Source of the DNA: Ctena decussata
Taxonomy: Eukaryota > Mollusca > Bivalvia > Lucinida > Lucinidae
Length of the DNA stretch: 64,000 nt
Assembly (NCBI GenBank): GCA_963989385.1
Contig: OZ022498.1
Location: 3,789,501-3,853,500, forward strand
Reading direction: 5' to 3'
Shown here: in pieces, positions 31,654 to 42,090 of the stretch
How positions within the stretch are numbered: the stretch's first letter is position 1
Layout: every line of letters begins with the position of its first letter
Position numbers and translations under genes: made by a program
Notes under the pieces: generated by a model
The model's database searches: none
Seen by the model: the letters and a program-made list of their open reading frames with translations, nothing else
What the model was told of the DNA's origin: nothing

Positions 31654-31668
31654 GGGGGGGGGGGGGGG
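31654..31668. repeat. Poly-T/poly-G tract
   Basis: A T run (about 31643-31653) passes directly into 15 G. Confidence 0.9.
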
Positions 31669-31974
31669 ATTTTATGCATATGCCGAGCTATAACTTCTTA
31701 GCTGTTGAGGGTTTAATGTAAATACGGTGATGGGTAACCCATTATGGCTGGGACTTTGTTGGTCGAGGTAGTGCATATGGGTCACAGTTGTCAAGGAGGA
31801 TCTACGGAGTGAGGGCCTATATGATGCTGTGATCATCATTGGAAAGGATTTTCTTCTCTTCTCGTTTTTCATCCTGCGGTGCTGGACTCGTGGTGCAGAT
31901 TTGTGCTTCTGCCTATGCTACTCATAACAGAATAACAGTTTATACTACACATATTCAATTATTCTGGTGGATGG

Positions 31975-32089
31975 AGCGACTATACTTAGGAAGGCTGAAT
32001 TTCTGTGATAAAATGCCGCGAAAATGCTGCCCGGTGTACTTCAACTGCCCTTCGATTCTTAAGACATTCAGTGGTAGTTACAACCAGAC
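31975..32089 (+). repeat. Flanking repeat Z, left part of the occupied copy
   Basis: GGAGCGACTATACTTAGGAA through GACATTCAGTGGTAGTTACAA matches, inverted, 34785-34905. It continues beyond the LINE insertion at 33743-33880, so the two pieces once formed one sequence. Confidence 0.8.
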
Positions 32090-33742
32090 AGAATCAGAAT
32101 CAGAATCAGAATTGTTTACTGGTGATAGTCCAAGGACAATCATTCACCAGGACCTGTGAATCAGGGAAGCTAGTCCCTAGCCCTTATAAGAGAAGTAAAC
32201 TTAGTAACTGAATCCTCTGCACCCTCAGCAGCAGAAATAAGTGAATCTTCCAGGGAATTCCAATCTCTAATAGTCTGGGGGAAGAAACTGGACTCGTAAA
32301 TATCAGTCCCAGCCAATGGGGTTTGAAATGCCGGGGAATGATGATTCCTGGTACGCCTACTTGGGGGAACAAGGTCATTTATGGGTATACTGGCTGCACC
32401 CCTCAGACCTTTGTACAGCATTATGAGTCTACTATCTTTCCTTCTCTTTTTAAGAGATTCCCACTTAAGTTTCTCCAGAATGCCAGTCATACTCCCAGTT
32501 TCATATGTGTAATTTCCCGTTACAAATCTAGCTGCCCTTTTCTACACCTTCTCAAGTTCATCTTGAAGAAGTATATTCTGAGGTACCCAAACTGAACTGC
32601 CATACTCCAGGACTGGACGCACCAGTCCCTTGTATGCTGACTCCTTAACATCTTGTGGACATGCTGCCAAGTTACGTCTGAGGAAGCCGAGGGTCCTATT
32701 AGCCTTTGTGCAAATATTGCTGACATGAGTGTTCCATTTCAAATCATTGGTAATGGTTATGCCGAGATACTTGATAGTTTCTACATTATTGAGGACCGTT
32801 CCCTCTAAGGTGTAGGAAGCATTGATCTTCTTGATCCGTTTCCTTGTAATTTGCATTATGTTGCATTTGACAGGTTGAAATCTCATGCCCCAACTCCTTG
32901 CCCAACAACCTAAACGATCTATATCCTCCTGAAGTTTCACTGTGTCTTCAATATCTCTGATTTCACGATAGCAAACACAATCGTCAGCAAAAAGTCTTAA
33001 TTCCGAGTCAATATTTTCTATTATATCGTTAATGTACAACGAGAATAACAGTGGTCCAAGCACGATGCCCTGGGGGACACCCGACAAAACCGAGGCCCAA
33101 TCCGACTTAACTCCATTTACCACCACACGCTGCTGCCTGTAACAGAGAAAAGAATCTATCCAATTCAGAGTCTTCCCACCAATACCATAGCCGAATAGCT
33201 TACATTTAAGTAATTCATGAGGGGGAGTGTCAAAAGCTTTCTCGAAGTCCAAGATAAAAGTGTCAACCTGACCACCCTTATCCAAGATTTTAGCCCAGTC
33301 GATTATAACTGTGATCAATTGAGTTTCGCAACTATGTTTCTTCCGAAATGCATGTTGTCTGTCTGACAAAAGTTTATGTTCATCCAAATGCGCCATAATA
33401 TTAGAGCAGACAATGTGTTCGAGTAACTTGCATGGTACACAAGTTAGAGAAACCGGCCGGTAATTGCAAGCCAAAGACCTATCTCCTTTTTTGAAGAGCG
33501 GGCATATATTTGCAAGAGACCATTCCTTGGGGATTTCACCCGTGTCAATAGATTGTTGGAAGAGATGAGCAAATATTGGGCCTAATTCAGATGCTAGTTC
33601 TTTTAAGACTCTAGGATGCAATTCATCAGGTCCTAAAGCTTTTGATGGGTTCTTTAAGAAGTTTCGTTACACCTTCTGCCGAAACATGAATGTCCTCCAT
33701 GAAAGGAGCCGAGGGATTAAGAAGGGGGACTTGGGTGTGCTC
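32090..33742 (-). pseudogene. CR1-like LINE copy 2, frameshifted and nonsense-broken
   Basis: On the minus strand a reverse transcriptase frame (33621-32542) has NYRPVSLTCVPCKLLEHIV, FILDFEKAFDT, SGVPQGIVLGPLLFSLYIND and FADD. A TAG replaces Gln at about 32542-32544, after which the same frame continues to ...SLIRARD-stop (32170). Near 33650 a deletion of about five bases relative to copy 1 shifts the start. The 3' tail is (ATTCTG)n (32090-32115), a CR1-like microsatellite tail. The 5' end is GAGCACACCC, as in copy 1, with no endonuclease. Boundaries are fixed by comparison with the uninterrupted inverted repeat at 34665-34905. Confidence 0.9.
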
Positions 33743-33880
33743 ACTGGTGCATGCTGCCTCGTACTGTAACATTTTTTAGTCAGCTCTTCACTCCAGAAGA
33801 ATACGTATAACTACGGTGACCCCAACAAGGGAGGAACTCCTTAGTACAACTTACAAGTTACAAGTTACAAGATAACTACC
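33743..33880 (+). repeat. Flanking repeat Z, right part of the occupied copy
   Basis: ACTGGTGCATGCTGCCTCGT through a short ACTTACAAGTTACAAG array is the inverted counterpart of 34665-34785. Confidence 0.8.
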
Positions 33881-34271
33881 GGTGAGCCTACAAATGTTGG
33901 AACTCCCGGTTAGTACTAGTCCCGGCATTTATCAATTTAAAGAGTTTCTCAAGAAACGTAACTCTGTTATTGCGGGAAACGTCTTGGATAACTCAGAACT
34001 CTGAAAACAGAAAAAATAGAATATTAAGATTTTCTTGGTACAAACCTCATTTATTATTTGTGTAATGGTTTGTTTAACCTGCACATATGTATGAGATTTA
34101 TTAGTAGATTATAAACCATCACCGGTTACATACTGTCTAATTTTCACAATGATAAGGGTCTGACCGGACAGTACCGGTTGTCGTGGTGTAGAAGTCTGTG
34201 TGATTAGCCTGTATGTCGCCAACCAGGTTATTGACATACAAATCATGTTGCTTTTTATGCATCTGCATCTG
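33881..34271. other. Unassigned spacer between inverted Z repeats
   Basis: No gene or repeat recognised. Confidence 0.45.
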
Positions 34272-34600
34272 CGAAGAAGCGCGGTGGCTCAGTGGTTAGT
34301 GCACTTGACTCTGAAGTCAGAGGTCGTGGGTTCGAGCCTCACCGAAGGTGAAGTCTTCCTATGTCCGAACACGTTTTTCTAGCATCATTTGCAGGGATGA
34401 TGCTAACAAGTGTGCCGTCCTTCGGATCGGGACGTTAACTGGAGGCCCCCTGTGCAGGGAGAGTCATCCCCTGTGCAGGTTAAAGATCCCTACTATAGCT
34501 ACATGGCTATATGTAGGCTTTCATCCTGCAACAGTGGAGTGTACAAAAGTACACCTGCTCATAATACTCTGAAAAGAGGGTGTAGCAGTAAATATAGAAA
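34272..34600 (+). mobile_element. tRNA-derived SINE
   Basis: The head GCGCGGTGGCTCAGTGGTTA contains a consensus A box (TGGCTCAGTGG), and GTGGGTTCGAGCCT matches a B box. The body contains CCTTCGGATCGGGACGTTAA, a motif shared with the SINE at 2900 and with other mollusc SINEs, then CCCCTGTGCAGG repeats and a distal region to about 34600. The tRNA-like part cannot close an acceptor stem, so it is a SINE promoter and not a tRNA gene. The exact 3' end was not located. Confidence 0.75.
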
Positions 34601-34664
34601 GATATGATGCTGGGGGCATATAGTGTTTTGGTTGTGTGTATGTTATTACGTATGTACATCTGTC

Positions 34665-34905
34665 TGTATGTACTTGTAACTTGTAAGTAAGGAGTTCCAC
34701 CCTTGTTAGGGTCACCGTAATTATACGTTTTCTTCTGGAGTGAAAAGCCCACTTAAAACTTTTACAGAACGAGGCAGCATGCACCAGTCTAATTGTAACT
34801 ACCACTGAATGTCTTTAAGAACCGAAGGGCAGTTGAAATACACTGGGCAGCATCCTCGCGGCATTTTATCACAAAAGTTCAGCCTTTATAAGTATAGTCG
34901 CCTCA
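34665..34905 (-). repeat. Flanking repeat Z, uninterrupted (empty-site) copy
   Basis: Inverted relative to 31975-32089 plus 33743-33880. At about 34783-34790 the sequence is continuous (GTTACAATTAGACTGGTGC in the minus sense) where the other copy holds the 1.65-kb LINE. It therefore shows the pre-insertion state. Confidence 0.85.
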
Positions 34906-34910
34906 CAAAC

Positions 34911-35362
34911 TAGAGCTGCAACGATTCACCCAACGACCGATTCGATTTCGATTTCAGACACCTCGATTCGATTAATTCGATTCGATTCATGATTGATTTT
35001 ATGCTACCTTAATTCGTCATGTTTATCACTTTATTTTGTTATATTTACACTTCTATTTATCTTTGGGTGCATCTTTGAGCACAGGTTTCTGCGAGTCATC
35101 GTTAGACGCCATTTTGATAACCCTACCTATAAGGAAACGAAACACCCGTATTGATTGGATGACCTAATTATTACTGACCAATCGTACGTTTCGTTATAAA
35201 CAGCGTTATAATATTAAGAGCGGGTCTAAAACACGGACTTCCATTTTAATTGAGGGCCCATGCGGGAGATTGTGAATCGAAATTAGTGGAGTTGTTATGG
35301 GAATCGAATCGGCCCTTGTGAACCGGATTTTCGATGCATCGAAGTGAATCATTTTACCTCTA
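34911..35362. mobile_element. hAT MITE with perfect 8-bp target duplication
   Basis: TCACAAAC lies on both sides (34903-34910 and 35363-35370). TIRs TAGAGCTGCAACGATTCA and (reverse complement) TAGAGGTAAAATGATTCA resemble hAT ends. Subterminal CGATTCGATT words are frequent. 452 bp, no transposase frame. The 8-bp duplication is the hAT standard. Confidence 0.9.
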
Positions 35363-35585
35363 TCACAAACCAGAGCAATTTAATATGTGTAGTATAAAAT
35401 GTTATACTGTTATGTGTAAGCATAGGCTTGGATGATCCTGTCAGACTCAGGTTAACATTTTTGTAAGAGGTAGATTTCAGGGTTCCTATTATTGTAGCAA
35501 CCTGAAATTTTGTATGAGGATATATATCAATAAGTACAACAGGAATACACAAGAATCAGGGTATGATGATCCATATGTCACGGTC

Positions 35586-36637
35586 GGGTCTATGACAAAA
35601 CATCGAAAGACAAAACATCGAAACGTCAGTTCATCGAAAGGACAGGATATCGAAAGGACCAAACAGCGAATAAGACAAAATACCGAATGGACATTTAATC
35701 GAAAAATAACATCGAAAAAACATCGAAGAAAAATCGAAAAAACATCGAAAAAATATCGAAAAAAAAAAAACCATCGAAGAAAACAATAGACACTTCTTTC
35801 TTGCCAATTTTTTGGCATCTCTCCTTAGGCTCCTTCATAAACACATATGTTCACATCATGGAACTGGACTGGTTAATACGATATGTTAAAAGCCACCCCA
35901 GACAAAATAATCAGTGTATTGGTGCCAAGATGTACGATTTTCAAACATACTAATTATTTCGGGATAGAACTGAATTTTATTTATTTTTATTATTATTATT
36001 ATTATTATTTTGCGGGGTTGGGGTCTTCTACGCGCAGAATTTCCCTTCTGTACATCTCGGTGCTCCCGGCTGAACTTGCTTGAAAATTTGTATATGTCTG
36101 GGTGGTGGACAAGCACATGATGCTTTAAGTGGCTTATGAAAAACCCGTTATCTGGAATACCAAATACTCACCTTGGCCCACCCCAATACCAGCAAACATA
36201 CCCCTAGTCTAATATCTTGACGTAACTCCGATTGTATTTTTAGATTGGTCTCCGTTACTGCGGGTATTTCAGAAAACGACAAAATTAAAAAAACAATACC
36301 CGGAGTGCAATTTCGTTGCTCTAACATACCCATGAAGCTGTACGAGGCTACAAACTTTTTTTTTCAGTATTTGAGTAAATAAGAAACAGCGGTAAACTTG
36401 CGGACTGCTAACCAACATGACCAAGATTAACGGTAAATTCGATCTTTTGTCGCACCTGAAATGTTGTAATTTCGATATTTTGTCGTAGTGTTTATACGAC
36501 ATTTTCGTTCTTTTGACGTTCGATGTTATGTCGTATTCGATATTTCGACGTTTCTTTGTTTTGTCGTATTCGATGTTGTGACTTTTCGATGAAGTGACGT
36601 TTCGATATTTTGTCTTTCGATGAAATGTCGGGCACCC
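35586..36637. mobile_element. TIR element with 9-bp target duplication and ATCGAAA-rich ends
   Basis: GTCACGGTC flanks the element at 35577-35585 and 36638-36646. Because it lies in a tandem array, the uninterrupted site is visible in other units. The ends read GGGTCTATGACAAAACATCG and, inverted, GGGTGCCCGACATTTCATCG. Both continue as phased ATCGAAA/ACATCGAAA words for over 100 bases. An interior (TTA)n run occurs at about 35973-36009. No transposase frame. The layout is like the 13873-16692 element (GGGT ends, 9-bp duplication, iterated subterminal word). Confidence 0.85.
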
Positions 36638-36762
36638 GTCACGGTCCGCTGACTTGGGACTTAGGCTAATTTTGTAAGATTAAGTTTTTTGTAAGAGGTA
36701 GAATTCAGGGTTCCTATTATTGTAGCACCTTGAAATTTTGTATGAGGGTTTATGTCTATAAG

Positions 36763-37250
36763 CAGTGTTAGAAATAAGCAATTGCCCACTTGCCCGACAC
36801 GGGTTAAATTTGCTGGGGGCAAGCTGATAGTCTTGGAAGGTTGCCCCCTGGACACAACCTATAATTCTGGTAAATTCTGGAAAATAACTTTGTTTCATGT
36901 CTTTTTTGAAGTTTTGCATGAGAAGTTTAAAACCCACCAATGTAGTGATTTGAAGGAGAAAAATAACTAGAATCCCTGTCAAAGTAGCGCTGTGAAAATG
37001 ATTAGGCAGCTGTGATCAAAACTGTTGGTCAGTTATCTCTGAAGTTCATGAATTGACATGCTTAGTGTCTTAGAAAGGGAGAGCATTTTTGGACTATGTT
37101 TACTTACGTGACTTCGGAAGAAAATGACATGTAAATGGTTTAATTGCAATGAAATACAGGGGGACATGTTGAAATCTTGGCGGACAAGTTGAAATTCATT
37201 TCAGGTTGCCCCCCGGGCAAGTTCCTGTCTGGGCCTTATTTCTAAAACTG
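36763..37250. mobile_element. hAT-like MITE with 6-bp target duplication
   Basis: CAGTGTTAGAAATAAG is mirrored by CTTATTTCTAAAACTG with one mismatch. TATAAG lies outside each end (36757-36762 and 37251-37256). 488 bp. Inverted GGTTGCCCCC/CTTGCCC words occur inside. Non-coding. Confidence 0.85.
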
Positions 37251-37650
37251 TATAAGTACAACAGGAATACTCCAGAATTAGGGTAGAATGATCCATATGT
37301 CACGGTCCATTGACTTTGGACTTGGGCTACTTTTGCTAGGCTAGGATTTTTGTAAGAGGTCGATTTAAGGGTGCCTTTTATTGTAGCAACCTGAAACTTT
37401 GTATGAGGTTTTATATCTATAAGTACACCAAGAATATACAAGAATCAGGTCATGATGATCCATATGTAATGGTCCACTGACTTCGCACTTTAGCCAAATT
37501 TGGAAGGTTAAGATTTTTGAAAGAAGTAGAGTTTAGAGTTCCTATTATTGTAGCAACTTGAAATTTTGTATGAGGATTAACTTTTATAAGTACAACAGGA
37601 ATTTACAAGAATCAGGTCATGATGCTCCATATGTCACGGTCCACTGACTT

Positions 37651-38155
37651 GGTTTCTAACGATATTCTGCAATACACAGTATTTTCTATTTTGGCCATAC
37701 AGTGACTCTGAAACTGTATAAAGGGCTGCAGTTTGTGTCACATTTAAAATGTTGGGCAATGTTTTGCGTATGGCCTTTTATATTATACAAGTCTGCCTCT
37801 ATGAACCTACTTATCCTACAAGTGCCAGTACCTTAATCAAGGCACCGACTTAAGGCACTAGGCGGGGGCATCTGTGTACTATGGACTCATTTCTAGTTCA
37901 CATCAGCTTTAATTTCCCTTCTCAAAGATTCGAATTTTGATATAAGTTAGCTGCTGCCAGTCTTTTTGGCCTTCACATGTGTCCTATTTCTTCTACCAAT
38001 CTTTCTTCTTATCTCAGGGGTTATCCAAGGAACAGAAGAGGTTGACCTACTGTTTTTTTTGGGGGGATATGCTTTTCTTCAGACTCCGGAGTAAAGGAGA
38101 TTATCAAGTCAAAGCTTTCTTGAACCGAGCGATTGTCCGAGTAACCACTGTAGTA
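37651..38155. other. Unassigned sequence and left target of the next element
   Basis: No gene or repeat recognised. TAGTA at 38151-38155 is the left target copy of the following element, and the sequence resumes at 41999. Confidence 0.45.
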
Positions 38156-38445
38156 CAGGGATACAGACTAACTCATTTTCCATAGGAGCAAGCTGGGCCC
38201 CTAAAAACTGAAACTTAGTCGCCCAGCCAGAAATTTAGGGGCCCACATTTAAAACATGGGAATCTTTTATTCAGAATCTGCGCGAGAATTGCGCCGTTTC
38301 CGTAGGCTTTGTAGTAAACCCTCCTTTCTTCATAGTTTTGTTTCCTTTTAGCAACCGGGTGTGAAACACCAGCGATGTATCGCCATATTACGCGCGAAAA
38401 ATCTATAAACGGTTAAGATTTTTAGCTGACAAATCCCTCTATCTA

Positions 38446-39356
38446 CGAGGGGTGTTCGAAAAGTTTTGCAAATGACGTAATTTCTCGATAACCACCAAAC
38501 AGACAGAGCTTCTGATTGCAGAAACACATAAAAGTATGATATGCGTTGAGAAGTCTGAAAAACCGGTGCATTTTTTTTAAAAAGGTTGCATTTTTATCTT
38601 CTTTGAAAGAGGTATACCCTAAAGGCACTGCAAAATTTTACTTTAGTAGGCCGTTATTTATATATCTGCAGTCTTTGATTTTTCTTTATCTTTGTTCATT
38701 AAAGACAATGCCCAGACAATGCTGTCCTGTAAATATCGCGGAAATTATTTTTAATATAGGTTCCCTACTGGCCCGGAAATACGGATTATCCGTACTTTAT
38801 GTTGTGGCAATTTCACACTTTCTACCAAAATTTGATGATTTTGTAATGAAAACAAGTGTATTAGCATTCAAAATCTTGTTAGCAAGAGCATTTACATGGG
38901 TCAATGAAAACCTGTCAATAAATTCAAATTAATACCACAAACGAAGCGTCTGCAAGCTTTCAAAGATGACGTTGATGTAAGTTTCAGTAACGTCATTAGA
39001 ACTGCGCATTGCTTTGCAAGGAAAAAATCGATAAAAGTTGCAACACTTCTAACTTCTGTATGGATATTGTAAAAAACGATGAACAAGCAAATGACAAAAA
39101 TTAATTTTGTATTTACAAGGATATTCGACTTGAATGCGTAACACTGAAAAGATTTTATATATAAAATTAGCCCAGTGGTATGACTGGGACCTATTAAAAT
39201 GAGTTGTAACTCAATAAGTAAAAGTGTCTTTGTATAGTGTTTGGTATCATCTTAAAGCCAAAATGCAGTGCTTTTAGTAAATGCAAAGCAGTTGTACCCA
39301 GCTTGTCCCTAAACAAAGTCATGAGGCCATTTGCAAATCTTTTCGAACACCCCTCG
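38446..39356. mobile_element. mariner-like non-autonomous element
   Basis: CGAGGGGTGTTCGAAAAG at the left, mirrored at the right, is a typical mariner end, and TA flanks both (38444-38445, 39357-39358). The interior has no D,D(34)D transposase. The longest frame (38546-38932) is unlike one. Confidence 0.85.
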
Positions 39357-39426
39357 TATCTATCTTCCTTTACGAGGAGGCGGCCATGTTGTTTCTCGAT
39401 AGTGAGTAAAATCCAACACACAAGTA

Positions 39427-39565
39427 TGACGGAACACCGAATATTCATAGCCGATATCGGCGCGGAAGTTAGCAATACCCTTAGAGGTGGCGGATTTTAC
39501 TCCAAGCCGAAAACACGCGAGACACTCCCGGACAGCTTACGATCGCAAACTGGGCGACTATCATT
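39427..39565 (+). pseudogene. Possible first-exon remnant inside the 38156-41993 element
   Basis: From the ATG at about 39427 the translation starts MTEHRIFIADIGAEV and continues through a Lys/Arg-containing stretch until the Helitron-like element begins at 39566. It matches no domain I recognise. It is listed because it is the only plausible coding sequence belonging to the surrounding hAT-like element. Confidence 0.2.
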
Positions 39566-41930
39566 AGCTCACCTGAGCCGACGGCTCAGAGGTGAGCTTA
39601 TAGGATGGGAGTCGAGCCGTCGTCCGTCCGTGCGTCTGTGGGTGCGTGGGTGCGTCAACACTTTCAAACATAAATATCTCAGAGACCAGCGGGCCTATCG
39701 CAATCAAATTTTATCTGAAGCATCATTTGGGTGGGGGAAAGGCTGCATTAGGTTTTGGTGCCGATCAGCTCTGAACTCTGGTTTCCATGGCAACAGATAG
39801 CCCCCATAGGGTTATAATGGGTAAAACGGTGTCATCACGTTTTCTCAACTGTTTTTGATTAGATCCTTATCATACTTGCAGGTAATGATGTCATACACAA
39901 GAGCTTGGATGAGTTCGAAATTTGGTCGGATTCGAGCACAGACTACGAAGTTAGCTGCCCTTGAGCGTTTGAAAAAAATCCCATAGGGTTATAATGGGGA
40001 AAATGGTGTCATCACGTTTTCTCAACTGTTTTTGCTTAGATCCTTATCATACCTGCAGGTAATGATGACATACATGAGAGGTTGGATGAGTTCGAAATTT
40101 GGCCGGATTCGAGCACAGACTACGGAGTTAGCTGCCCCTGAGCGTTTGAAAAAAATCCCATAGTGTTATAATGGAGAAAACAACGTCATCACATATTTTT
40201 AGAAAAACTTTGTCATCGCTCTATTGCCTACATTTCTCAACGGATTTTAAAATAACTTCACACAAATGTAGGGCGTGACAATATCTCGAGCAAGTTCGAC
40301 TTTCAGGGTGCTGTGCCCAAGGTCAAGGTCACTGTGGCTATTTTTAGAAAAACGTCAGCGCTCTAGCACCTACATTTCTCAATGGATTTTAAAATAACTT
40401 CACACAAATGTAGGGCATGACAATATCTCGAGCAAGTTCGACTTTCAGGGTGCTGTGCCCAAGGTCAAGGTCACTGTGGCTATTTTGAGAAAAACGTTGT
40501 CAGCGCTCTAGCACCTACATTTCTCAATGGATTTTAAAATAACTTCACACAAATGTAGGGCATGACAATATCTCGAGCAAGTTCGACTTTCAGGGTGCTG
40601 TGCCCAAGGTCAAGGTCACTGTGGCTATTTTTAGAAAATCTTTGTCATCGCTCTAGCACCTACATTTCTCCATGGATTTTAAAATAACTTCACACAAATG
40701 TAGGGCATGACAATATCTCGAGCAAGTTTGACTTTCAGGGTACTGCACCCAAGGTCAAGGTCACGGTGGCTATTTTAAGAAAAACTTTGTCATCACTCTA
40801 GCGCCTACATTTTTCAACCGATTTTAAATCAAATTCACACAAATGTAGGGCATGACAATATCTCCAACAAGTTTGACTTTCAGGGTGCAGCGCCCAAGGT
40901 CAAGGTCACTGTGGCTATTTTTAGAAAAACTTTGTCATCGCTCTAGCGCCTACATTTCTCAATGGATTTTGAGATAAATTCACACAAATGTAGGGCATGA
41001 CAATATCTCGAGGTAGGGCATGACAATATCTCGAGCAAGTTCGACTTTCAGGGTGCTGTGCCCAAGGTCAAGGTCACTGTGGCTATTTTTAGAAAAAACT
41101 TTGTTGGGTATGACAATATCTCAAGCAAGTTCGACTTTCAGGATGCTGTGCCCAAGGTCAAGGTCACTGTGGCTATTTTTAGAAAAACTTTGTCATCGCT
41201 CTAGCACCTACATTTCTCAAGGGATTTTGAAATAAATTCACACAAATGTAGGGCATGACAATATCTCGAGCAAGTTTGACTTTCAGGGTGTTGCAATCAA
41301 GGTTTTTGATTAGATCCTTATCATACTTGCAGGTATTGATGACATACATAAGAGCTTGGATGAGTTCGAAATTTGGCCGGATTCGATTACAGACTACGGA
41401 GTTAGCTGCCCTTGAGCGTTTGAAAAAAATCCCATAGTCTTATAATGGAGAAAACAACGTCATCACATTTTCATTTTTCATCGGATCCTCTTCATACTTT
41501 CAGGTAATGAGGATATGCATAAAAGCTTGGATTAGTTAGCATTTTGGCTAGATCCCACCACTGACTATGGAGTACCTGCCCTGAGCATCCAAAAAATCAG
41601 TGTCGCCACTTTTTCTTGGTTTCTACTGATCCGATCCTTTTCAAACTTGCAGGTAATGAGGAAATGCATAATATCTTAAACAAGTTTAAATTTTGGCCAG
41701 ATCAGCCCAACCACTACGAAGTTAGCTGCCCTTGACAGGTCTGTCTATTGTGCTCTTGATCGGAAACTTGCATATATTAAATGAGGGCATACATAATGTT
41801 TTGAATGAGTTTAATTTTCAGCCTGATTGGACCACTGACTGTGGAGTTAGCTGCCCTTGAGCGTCTTAAATATCCCTATAGGTTTACAATGTCTCTCAGG
41901 TGAGCAATTGTTGCCCTTTGGGCTACTTGT
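39566..41930 (+). mobile_element. Helitron-like element, family F2
   Basis: The 5' end AGCTCACCTGAG lies in a hairpin with CTCAGAGGTGAGCT, then a GTCCGTCCGTGCGTCTGTGG microsatellite. The 3' end CTCAGGTGAGC (41895-41905) is the inverse complement of the 5' repeat. It is followed by the stem-loop GCCCTTTGGGC (41913-41923) and TACTTGTTTT. Between them are two or three ~180-bp repeats (39790-40150, again from 41300) and a ~145-bp core. No Rep/helicase. The order matches the HINE plan. Confidence 0.8.
40180..41290 (+). repeat. ~145-bp tandem core of F2
   Basis: CCAAGGTCAAGGTCACTGTG recurs near 40319, 40461, 40606, 40896, 41062 and 41152, with one variant unit near 40750. Units share CACACAAATGTAGGGCATGA and TATCTCGAGCAAGTTCGACT. 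The last spacing is short (about 90), pointing to an internal deletion. Each unit has the direct repeat AGGTCAAGGTCA. Confidence 0.9.
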
Positions 41931-42090
41931 TTTAATTTTAGGCGCCCACCCGATTTTTTACTCGCAGTGGGCGACCGCTAGTCTGTATCCCTGTAGTACA
42001 GGTCTATCTTTTGCGAAGTCTGATGCTTCTTTCCTCATTGATTCAAAATCTCCCTTTTGGTACAAAAACACTTTCCTCCGAGGTTTCTTT

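Larger units (their letters stand above)
35400..37650 (+). repeat. ~168-bp tandem array, interrupted twice
   Basis: GATCCATATGTCACGGTCC-like phrases at about 35571, 37291, 37458 and 37628, with TTCCTATTATTGTAGCAACC and TTTGTATGAGG in each unit, define a period near 168 bp. The array is interrupted by the elements at 35586-36637 and 36763-37250. Removing both restores a continuous array. Possibly the core of another Helitron-like element, but no ends were seen. Confidence 0.8.
38156..41993. mobile_element. hAT-like element with 5-bp target duplication, 3.8 kb with insertions
   Basis: CAGGGATACAGACTA is mirrored by TAGTCTGTATCCCTG, and TAGTA flanks both ends (38151-38155, 41994-41998). CAG ends with a 5-bp duplication suit a hAT5-type group. 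Most of the length is later insertions (a mariner-like MITE at 38446-39356 and a Helitron-like element at 39566-41930), leaving well under 1 kb of its own sequence. A short frame (39427-39565) could be a remnant of its first exon. Confidence 0.8.

Noticed and set aside
34275..34350. tRNA gene
   Set aside because: A and B boxes are good, but no acceptor stem closes and the sequence runs into a SINE body.
40180..41290. CRISPR-like regular array
   Set aside because: The repeats are contiguous ~145-bp units without unique spacers, in a eukaryotic context. This is a tandem core, not CRISPR.
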